The notes under the pieces were generated by a model that worked only from the letters and a program-made list of their open reading frames with translations, did no database searches and was not told where the DNA came from. Shown here in pieces: positions 1 to 4,636 of a DNA stretch of 9,462 nt. Numbering within the stretch: position 1 is the stretch's first letter; every line of letters starts with the position of its first letter. This DNA is from DATLNF01 sp046590575 (GTDB lineage Bacteria; Actinomycetota; Actinomycetes; BP-191), in NCBI GenBank assembly GCA_046590575.1, contig JBKJUS010000099.1:1-9462 (forward strand), read 5' to 3'. A program made the position numbers and the translations under genes.

Positions 1-141
1 ACCGAGCCGTACCGCAAGCTCGGCCGCAACCAGCTCCGGATCGCGATGTTCCCGGCGATCGACCCGGCGGACGTCAGTGCTCTGACGACGTGCATCGACT
101 ACATCGTCACGAGGCTCGACTCCTCGACGTTGCCTGGCTGA
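1..141 (+). CDS. serC: Phosphoserine aminotransferase, C-terminal fragment (5' end outside window)
   Basis: The frame is open from base 1 to the TGA at 139-141 and gives 46 residues. They begin TEPYRKLGRNQLRIAMFPAI and continue through DPADVSALTTCIDYIV. I recognise this as the C-terminal end of actinobacterial SerC, where a conserved 'YRKLGRNQLR-AMFPAI' stretch precedes the last helix. SerC is a cytoplasmic PLP-dependent aminotransferase that interconverts 3-phosphohydroxypyruvate and phosphoserine in serine biosynthesis. The PLP-binding lysine and start codon lie upstream of the window, so activity cannot be judged here. The assignment rests on recalled family similarity. Another class-V aminotransferase is possible but less likely. 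Confidence 0.85.
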   Translation, partial: TEPYRKLGRNQLRIAMFPAIDPADVSALTTCIDYIVTRLDSSTLPG

Positions 142-157
142 TGCCAGACTCGGTCAG

Positions 158-352
158 GTGACCCGGCCGCAGCACGCACTCCTCGCCCTGGCTCTCGCCG
201 TGCCTGCGGCAGCCGGCGTCGGCCTTGCCGCGACCGGTGTCGCGCGGCTCGCAGGCGGTCGATTCGGCCTCGGGCTGGTCCTGCTCGCGTGCGGTGCGCT
301 ATGCGTCGCGCTCGCCTTCGCCGGTCTTCGGCGGGTCAACACCCGGGACTGA
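158..352 (+). CDS. Small two-helix membrane protein, hypothetical
   Basis: This 64-residue ORF starts with GTG only 16 bases after the serC stop, so it is probably co-transcribed with serC. The sequence shows two hydrophobic segments, at about residues 6-28 (HALLALALAVPAAAGVGLAA and onward) and 36-57 (FGLGLVLLACGALCVALAFA). They are separated by a short Arg/Gly turn, and a basic tail RRVNTRD follows. This suggests an inner-membrane hairpin. Third codon positions are strongly GC-rich, as in the neighbouring real genes. No clear Shine-Dalgarno sequence precedes the GTG; the AGG at 155-157 touches it. The start is therefore uncertain, and coupling to serC translation is possible. I do not recognise a family and assign no function. 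Confidence 0.55.
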   Translation: MTRPQHALLALALAVPAAAGVGLAATGVARLAGGRFGLGLVLLACGALCVALAFAGLRRVNTRD

Positions 353-364
353 CCGGTCGGCAGG

Positions 365-376
365 CCCGCGTGCGGG
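365..376 (+). terminator. Short GC hairpin after the small membrane gene
   Basis: CCCGC (365-369) and GCGGG (372-376) form an inverted repeat 12 bases after the stop of the 64-residue gene. A practical reading is a 4-bp stem with a CGTG loop. No T-run follows, so this is at best a weak terminator for the serC transcript. Confidence 0.25.
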
Positions 377-398
377 TGCCGCGCGCTGTGGCGGCAGT

Positions 399-413
399 TA
401 CACCGGGGGTGTA
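399..413. promoter_or_regulatory. 6-3-6 palindrome upstream of the Ig-like protein gene
   Basis: TACACC (399-404) and GGTGTA (408-413) form a perfect inverted repeat around GGG. It lies about 85 bases before the start at 497 and just upstream of the -35-like TGGACA at 420-425. The position suits an operator or activator site, but a chance palindrome of this size cannot be excluded. Confidence 0.25.
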
Positions 414-419
414 CGCCGG

Positions 420-447
420 TGGACAGCCACACGCTCGCCCGTAGGGC
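420..447 (+). promoter_or_regulatory. Possible promoter for the gene at 497
   Basis: TGGACA (420-425) matches the -35 consensus TTGACA at five of six positions. It is followed after 16 bases by a poor -10, TAGGGC (442-447). A transcript starting near 454 would carry a leader of about 43 bases including the GGGAGG ribosome binding site. The weak -10 keeps confidence low. Confidence 0.25.
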
Positions 448-496
448 ACAGTGAGCGCATCAGCCATCTGCCCCGCCCACGTACGGGAGGCCCATC

Positions 497-1318
497 ATGA
501 ACGACCAGGAGATCCCGAACGACGATGTCACCGACGTCGAGGACATCGACGACGTGGAGCCGCACGGGCTCAAGGACGTCATGGTCGGACTGTCCACGGC
601 CGCGCTAGTGACCGGGGGGGTCGCGGCGGTCGCCACCACCCAGGACGCCACAGCCAGGCCGCGGCACATCCAGGTGGCGGATTCACCCCACTTGGCCATG
701 GCCGATGCCGACGTGCAGGCGAGCGCCGCGGTGTCGGCACCTGGGACACCCGACGAGTTCACCGGTACGAGCGACCAGCACCTCAAGATTCAGCCGGCAA
801 TCTCCGCCCGCGGAACGGTGCTCTACGGAGCGGGGGACGACGTCCCGGAGGACGACGTCTCGGCACCGACTCTGCTCGGCGACGCGATGGACCGAGCCGA
901 CGCCGTGGTCGACAACCTCGACCGGACCCGCGACCTACGCAACGCCGCGGTCGACGTTGTGCGAGTCAGCATGGCCGCTGCCCACACTTCGGCGCACACG
1001 GTCCCCGTCCACGACACGGCCGCCGACACCGTCAAGAAGGTCGACGCAGCAATCGTGCTGGCCGAGGACGTCGTCCGCGGCATCGAAGGCGCCGCGACGT
1101 CGACTCTCGTGCGGGTGCAGCCGCAGGCTGGCGCCGGCCTCAACACGCATGGCGCCACCGGGTGGGTTTCAGTCTCCGCAGGCGGCGAAGAGATCGCCCG
1201 CGGCGAGGTGAAGGACGGCCGGGCGACCGTGTCCTGGCAGACGCCACACGCCGACGTACCGCTGACCCTGCACTACTCCGGAGACGCCCTGCTCAATACC
1301 GCGACCTTGGCGCTGTAG
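497..1318 (+). CDS. Hypothetical protein with one hydrophobic segment and a C-terminal Ig-like segment
   Basis: The gene encodes 273 residues. The start is well supported, because GGGAGG at 485-490 lies six bases before ATG 497. Residues 1-26 are acidic and include DVTDVEDIDDVEPHG. A moderately hydrophobic stretch at 27-47 (LKDVMVGLSTAALVTGGVAA) could be a membrane segment, but no basic n-region precedes it, so it is not a classical signal peptide. Residues 55-125 are low-complexity and rich in Ala and Asp, and 126-200 look helical. Residues 203-273 carry a beta pattern (GWVSVSAGG, then GEVKDGRATVSW, then PLTLHYSGDALLNTATL) that resembles the end of bacterial Ig-like (Big_3_5 type) domains. 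The DVEPHGLK stretch faintly recalls DVE-H-motif small proteins of actinobacteria (from memory). There are no cysteines. Function is unknown; a surface or adhesive role is only an inference. Confidence 0.75.
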   Translation: MNDQEIPNDDVTDVEDIDDVEPHGLKDVMVGLSTAALVTGGVAAVATTQDATARPRHIQVADSPHLAMADADVQASAAVSAPGTPDEFTGTSDQHLKIQPAISARGTVLYGAGDDVPEDDVSAPTLLGDAMDRADAVVDNLDRTRDLRNAAVDVVRVSMAAAHTSAHTVPVHDTAADTVKKVDAAIVLAEDVVRGIEGAATSTLVRVQPQAGAGLNTHGATGWVSVSAGGEEIARGEVKDGRATVSWQTPHADVPLTLHYSGDALLNTATLAL

Positions 1319-1341
1319 CGCTGCTCGTCACACGAGCGGTG
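1319..1341 (+). terminator. Hairpin directly after the stop of the Ig-like protein gene
   Basis: The bases after TAG fold into a 10-bp stem with a CAC loop. GCTCGT (1323-1328) pairs perfectly with ACGAGC (1332-1337), and four further pairs, two of them G-T, extend the base. No T-run follows, as is common for actinobacterial terminators. Its position at the stop codon supports a role in transcript termination or 3'-end stability. Confidence 0.45.
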
Positions 1342-1355
1342 GGCCGACCCCGAAG

Positions 1356-1409
1356 CAAGATCCTGTCTTCCGCGGCTCGGTTACCCGCGCGCCGAAATCC
1401 ACGATCTTG
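1356..1409. repeat. 54-bp imperfect inverted repeat in intergenic DNA
   Basis: The element has perfect 7-bp ends, CAAGATC (1356-1362) and GATCTTG (1403-1409). Pairing continues inward with interruptions: the left arm reads CAAGATCCTGTCTTCCG and the reverse complement of the right arm reads CAAGATCGTGGATTTCG, matching at 13 of 17 positions. A second small hairpin, CGCGG (1371-1375) with CCGCG (1385-1389), sits in the centre. The structure resembles palindromic intergenic repeats or MITE-like elements of high-GC actinobacteria. With one copy in the window I cannot show that it is a dispersed repeat. Confidence 0.45.
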
Positions 1410-1485
1410 AAAGTGACGGTGACGACGCCGAGCTCGCGCCGATGCTCACGGTCGCGGCGGCCCGGCGTAGGGTAGTGCTGCGCAT
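1381..1485 (-). pseudogene. 34-codon ORF resembling a truncated signal-peptide start
   Basis: On the minus strand an ATG at 1485-1483 is preceded by the strong ribosome binding sequence GGGAGGG, which ends three bases before it. The product begins MRSTTLRRAAATVSIGASSA, with a basic n-region and an Ala-rich moderately hydrophobic stretch as in a secretion signal. It then becomes Ser/Arg-rich and stops at TAA (1383-1381), inside the 54-bp inverted repeat. The likely reading is the 5' remnant of a secreted-protein gene cut off by the repeat or by a deletion. It could instead be a very small real gene or a chance ORF. Confidence 0.3.
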
Positions 1486-1671
1486 GTTCCCTCCCTGGGA
1501 ATCTCCATCCCTCAGGACCCCCCCGAGACAACACCGCAGATCCTAAGAGCCGAGGACGGCCACTCGCGGCTAAACCGCGTCGGATGGCCGAACTGTCATC
1601 GACCTGATATCGAGCCAATCGAGCCATAGGGTGTCCCGCGGCTACTCCGTACGACGAAAGGGCCTGCTCCC
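1410..1671. other. Rest of the gap before the aldo/keto reductase gene
   Basis: Outside the small minus-strand ORF this stretch holds no convincing gene. Minor structures are visible. TTCCC/GGGAA lies around TCCCT at 1487-1501. A CGCGG-CTAAA-CCGCG hairpin lies at 1565-1579, inside a wider GGCC-to-GGCC pairing (1558-1589). A direct repeat of ATCGAGCC occurs at 1609-1616 and 1618-1625. A 99-codon minus-strand open frame at 1328-1627 runs through the inverted repeat and has no recognisable domain. Confidence 0.5.
1604..1632 (+). promoter_or_regulatory. Possible promoter of the aldo/keto reductase gene
   Basis: CTGATA (1604-1609, four of six matches to TTGACA) is followed after 17 bases by TAGGGT (1627-1632, a TANNNT-type -10). 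A start near 1639 would leave a leader of about 33 bases containing the GAAAGGG ribosome binding site. The ATCGAGCC direct repeat overlaps the end of the -35 and fills most of the spacer, so it could be a regulator site. Confidence 0.35.
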
Positions 1672-2643
1672 ATGGACTACACCCACCTCGGGCGCACCGG
1701 CCTGCAGGTCAGTCGACTCTGCCTGGGCACGATGAACTTCGGACCCGAGACGAACGAGGCCGACAGCCACGCGATCATGGACCGCGCCCTCGACGACGGC
1801 ATCAACTTCTTCGACACGGCCAACGTCTACGGCTGGAAGAAGGGCGAGGGCTGGACCGAGCAGATCGTCGGCCGATGGTTCGCCCAAGGTGGCGACCGGC
1901 GCGACAAGGTCGTCATCGCCACAAAGCTCTACGGGTCGATGAGTGACTGGCCCAATGACACCTTTCTCTCCGCCCGCAACATCCGGCGCGCGTGCGATGC
2001 GAGCCTGCAGCGGCTGCAGACCGACCACATCGACCTCTACCAGATGCACCACGTCGACCGGTCGACCCCGTGGGACGAGATCTGGCAAGCGATGGAGACG
2101 TTGGTCGCTCAAGGAAAAGTGCTCTACGTCGGCTCGTCGAACTTCGCTGGCTGGCACATCGCCCAGGCGCAGGAGGCCGCGCGGGCTCGTCACTTCACCG
2201 GCTTGGCGAGCGAGCAGAGCATCTACAACCTGGTGACCAGACAGGTCGAGCTCGAGGTGATCCCGGCCTGCCTCAGCTACGGGCTCGGCCTCGTCCCGTG
2301 GAGCCCGCTCGCCCGCGGCCTGCTCGGCGGCATCCTGCAGAAGGCCAACGAGGGCCGCAGCGCCAGCGAACGCACGCAGGAGCTGCTCACCCTGCACCGA
2401 CCGCAGATCGAACAGTGGGAGGAGCTCTGCCGAGAGCTCGGGGAACACCCCGCCGACGTGGGTCTGGCCTGGCTCCTCCACCAGCCCGCGGTCACTGCTC
2501 CGATCATCGGACCGCGGACGATCGAGCAGCTCGACGGGAACCTGCGCGCTCTGGCGATCGCGCTTGATGAGAAAATGTTGGCCCGGATCGACGAGATCTT
2601 CCCGGGACCCGGCGGCACCGCGCCCGAGGCCTACGCGTGGTGA
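1672..2643 (+). CDS. Aldo/keto reductase, NADP(H)-dependent
   Basis: The 323-residue product is the usual length for this cytoplasmic (alpha/beta)8-barrel family, which reduces carbonyls with NADPH. The start MDYTHLGRTGLQVSRLCLGT is typical of bacterial members. The catalytic tetrad is visible: Asp48 and Tyr53 in FFDTANVYG, Lys85 in VVIATKLYG and His126 in LYQMHH. Cofactor-binding elements are GSSNF (154-158), PWSPLARGLLGG (209-220) and IIGPRTIEQLDGN (278-290). GAAAGGG at 1656-1662 lies nine bases before ATG 1672. The pattern fits the YajO/voltage-gated-K-channel-beta-like group, but the substrate cannot be read from sequence. The gene stands alone and converges on the VanW gene with four bases between their stop codons. 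Confidence 0.92.
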   Translation: MDYTHLGRTGLQVSRLCLGTMNFGPETNEADSHAIMDRALDDGINFFDTANVYGWKKGEGWTEQIVGRWFAQGGDRRDKVVIATKLYGSMSDWPNDTFLSARNIRRACDASLQRLQTDHIDLYQMHHVDRSTPWDEIWQAMETLVAQGKVLYVGSSNFAGWHIAQAQEAARARHFTGLASEQSIYNLVTRQVELEVIPACLSYGLGLVPWSPLARGLLGGILQKANEGRSASERTQELLTLHRPQIEQWEELCRELGEHPADVGLAWLLHQPAVTAPIIGPRTIEQLDGNLRALAIALDEKMLARIDEIFPGPGGTAPEAYAW

Positions 2644-2655
2644 AGCGTTAGCTTC
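2642..2655. terminator. Small hairpin spanning both convergent stop codons
   Basis: GAAGC (2642-2646) and GCTTC (2651-2655) pair around GTTA. The TGA of the aldo/keto reductase and the TAA of the VanW gene both fall within or against this hairpin. It is symmetrical, so it could act in both directions, but a 5-bp stem is weak and no T-run is present. Confidence 0.3.
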
Positions 2656-4435
2656 TGCGACAGATGATCCGGGTCTCCATCAAGTAGCGGGTGAAGAACC
2701 TCTCCCGCTTCACCTCCTTGCCGCCCTGCTTGAAGATCCGGTTGACCACGATGTCGAATCCTGGTGCCCCGCCTCGACCTTCGCAGTCGCGACCCGAGCG
2801 GAACTCCGTCCGCACCGCTCTCGGCCGGGTGCGCGGTCCGGACACCGACTCGATCGCGTCGTACCGCTTGGTGCCGTAGAACGTCACCGTGATCGACTTC
2901 CCGGTGTACGACGTCTTCACGAGGACGCCATGCGGAGAGTCGTTGGTCCACTTGAGATCCGGCGCCGGAAAACTCACGGTGGCCTCGCGCCCCGGTGGGT
3001 ACCGGCTGATGAAGTAGCTGTGCGGCTTGTGGTAGACGTCCTTCAGCCCGCTGAAGAAAACGGCGTTGAACATCGTCGTCGCGAACTGACTCACGCCACC
3101 GCCGACCGAGTCGACGAACTCCCCGTTGAGGATCATCGGCGCCTCGACGAACCCGCGTTTGCGATCACGAGGACCGACGAACCCGTTGAGGCTGAAGGTC
3201 TCACCCGGCAGCACGATCGCCCCGTCGACGATGTCAGCGATCCGGTGGATGTTGTTGACCCGTGGCCGGCAGCACGGATGAAAGGTCGTACCTTCGCCGA
3301 GCACTTCCTTGATGCCAAGGCTCTGGGCGACGGCGGTTGTCACTCGAGGTGACTTAGCGACGATGGGTAGGTCGGCGACCCGAGACGGACCCTGCTGGTC
3401 GAGCACAGGGAGCAGCCGGCGAGCTAGCTCGTCGACGTCGACCTGTCGCCCATCAGTCGAGGGCTCGATCGAGATCCCTGACGCGGGCGCGGGTGCCGGA
3501 GCGCTCCCCGCAGGCGGTGCGGGCGGCGCGGGCGGCGGGCCCACGACGAACTTCGCATCCTTCGGCGCTACCTCGACCGGCGCGAGCACGCTGCCGAGGG
3601 CGGCGTCGAGCTTTTTCGCGTCGACGACCGGCGTGATTCGGCCGTCCTCGCCAGCCTCGAGCAGCAGGCTCTTGGCGATGACGCTGGGCTGCAGCCGGAT
3701 GACTGTCACACCAGCCCGCAGCACAATCGGCGCCGACACCGCCGGCATCGCCACGTCCGCCAACACCCGCTGCACGTCTGCGGCCGTCGAGCGCACCGCA
3801 GTCACGGTGGCCGGCAGATCGATCGGTGCCGCTGGGGGGGGCTTGCCGAGGTAAGACTCGTAGACCACCGCCGCGGCAGCATCGCGCTCGAGGGCCAGGC
3901 CGGTGACCGGCAGTACGGCGACCGGCGTCGTACCGTCGAATCGCACGGCACCTTCTTGCGCCCTCCGGTCGTATCGCTTCGCGATCGTCGCGATCTCTGC
4001 CCGCAACGCTGTCTCGTCGACGCGGGTCACCAACTCGACCGGACGGCTGCGGAAGAACGACGTGACCCGGCTTACCGGGTTGAGTGCCTGGGCCGACGCA
4101 CGGTCCAGCGTGGCATCGATGTCGACGGTGAGCCCGGCTCGGCGGGGGTCGATAGCCACCGGTCGGTCGTCGACGGTGACCGCTATCGGGGCCGCAGCGT
4201 CATCCGCAATCGCCGCACTGAGTCGCCGGCGCGCCGCGTCTGTGGGCTCACCACCGAGATCGAGCCCGGCGATCACCACGCCCCGGGGCACGTCATCCCG
4301 CGCCAACGCGACGTCGGCCGCGTAGACGGCGCCGAGAACCCCGAGCCCGAGCGCGCCGACGGCGAGCGCCGTACGACGAGGTGACCGGGACGACAGAGCG
4401 GACGGGCGGGTGTCCGGCAGGACAGTGCTGCTCAC
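2648..4435 (-). CDS. VanW family protein with peptidoglycan-binding-like domains, membrane-anchored
   Basis: From GTG 4435 the product has 595 residues. A short basic N-terminus (SSRSPRRT) precedes one membrane helix at about 23-45 (ALAVGALGLGVLGAVYAADV), so the rest should be outside the cell. Residues about 82-196 and 235-380 resemble two PG_binding_4 domains. The second contains a Pro/Ala/Gly-rich insert at about 300-320. The VanW domain spans about 380-522, with VNNIHRIADIVDGAIVLPGE, then GGGVSQFATTMFNAVFFSGL, then RYPPGREATVSFPAPDLKW. The C-terminal 70 residues hold two cysteines that could form a disulfide. VanW proteins occur beside vancomycin-resistance genes, but their biochemical role is unsettled and no van genes are here. 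An alternative GTG at 4489 adds 18 residues. I prefer 4435 because a TANNNT -10 abuts 4489 and that frame would overlap the divergent gene's longest ORF. Confidence 0.88.
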   Translation of the reverse strand: MSSTVLPDTRPSALSSRSPRRTALAVGALGLGVLGAVYAADVALARDDVPRGVVIAGLDLGGEPTDAARRRLSAAIADDAAAPIAVTVDDRPVAIDPRRAGLTVDIDATLDRASAQALNPVSRVTSFFRSRPVELVTRVDETALRAEIATIAKRYDRRAQEGAVRFDGTTPVAVLPVTGLALERDAAAAVVYESYLGKPPPAAPIDLPATVTAVRSTAADVQRVLADVAMPAVSAPIVLRAGVTVIRLQPSVIAKSLLLEAGEDGRITPVVDAKKLDAALGSVLAPVEVAPKDAKFVVGPPPAPPAPPAGSAPAPAPASGISIEPSTDGRQVDVDELARRLLPVLDQQGPSRVADLPIVAKSPRVTTAVAQSLGIKEVLGEGTTFHPCCRPRVNNIHRIADIVDGAIVLPGETFSLNGFVGPRDRKRGFVEAPMILNGEFVDSVGGGVSQFATTMFNAVFFSGLKDVYHKPHSYFISRYPPGREATVSFPAPDLKWTNDSPHGVLVKTSYTGKSITVTFYGTKRYDAIESVSGPRTRPRAVRTEFRSGRDCEGRGGAPGFDIVVNRIFKQGGKEVKRERFFTRYLMETRIICRRS

Positions 4436-4489
4436 GGGGAAGTTGGCCTTCGGCAGAAAACGGGAGTGCGACCTCAGGCCGCCTGGCAC

Positions 4490-4495
4490 AGTTTA
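4490..4495 (-). promoter_or_regulatory. Possible -10 element for the VanW gene
   Basis: On the minus strand these bases read TAAACT, a TANNNT-type -10. Transcription would begin near 4483, giving a leader of about 48 bases to GTG 4435. It touches GTG 4489, so a transcript from here would probably not include that codon. No good -35 lies 17 bases upstream. Confidence 0.3.
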
Positions 4496-4564
4496 GACGC
4501 CCGTCGACATCTGATCCTTGCGGAGTGCCTTGTCGGTGAGCACACCCGCACCTTCCGGGCAGGA

Positions 4565-4593
4565 TCGGACGGTTCCATGACGAAGTCGGACGG
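4565..4593. promoter_or_regulatory. Direct repeat of TCGGACGG with 21-bp spacing
   Basis: TCGGACGG occurs at 4565-4572 and again at 4586-4593, a centre-to-centre distance of 21 bp, or two turns of the helix. It lies in the shared upstream region of the VanW and peptidase genes, 44 bases before the preferred TTG start. A tandem regulator site is possible, but the motif is GC-rich and could occur by chance. Confidence 0.2.
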
Positions 4594-4636
4594 ACGACCC
4601 GGGCGCTATGACCCAGGCACATCGAGAGGCACTGCA

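Noticed and set aside
497..640. Possible peptide-natural-product (RiPP) precursor, from the acidic leader followed by a Gly-Gly at residues 40-41
   Set aside because: The protein is far too long, lacks cysteine and a Ser/Thr/Cys core after the Gly-Gly, and no modifying enzyme or dedicated transporter lies beside it.
451..1410. 319-codon plus-strand ORF overlapping the Ig-like protein gene
   Set aside because: It is Arg/Gly/His-rich with no domain, overlaps a frame with a strong ribosome binding site, and is a typical high-GC shadow frame.
1328..1627. 99-codon minus-strand ORF in the gap before the reductase
   Set aside because: It has no recognisable domain and runs through the inverted repeat. 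The better-supported start on that strand is the RBS-preceded ATG at 1485 in another frame.
1642..2481. 279-codon minus-strand ORF opposite the aldo/keto reductase
   Set aside because: The plus strand carries an intact reductase with all catalytic residues; the antisense frame is open only because of GC-rich codon structure.
2648..4435. Vancomycin-resistance locus suggested by the VanW name
   Set aside because: VanW domains are widespread outside resistance clusters, and no vanH, vanA, vanX, vanR or vanS gene is present in the window.
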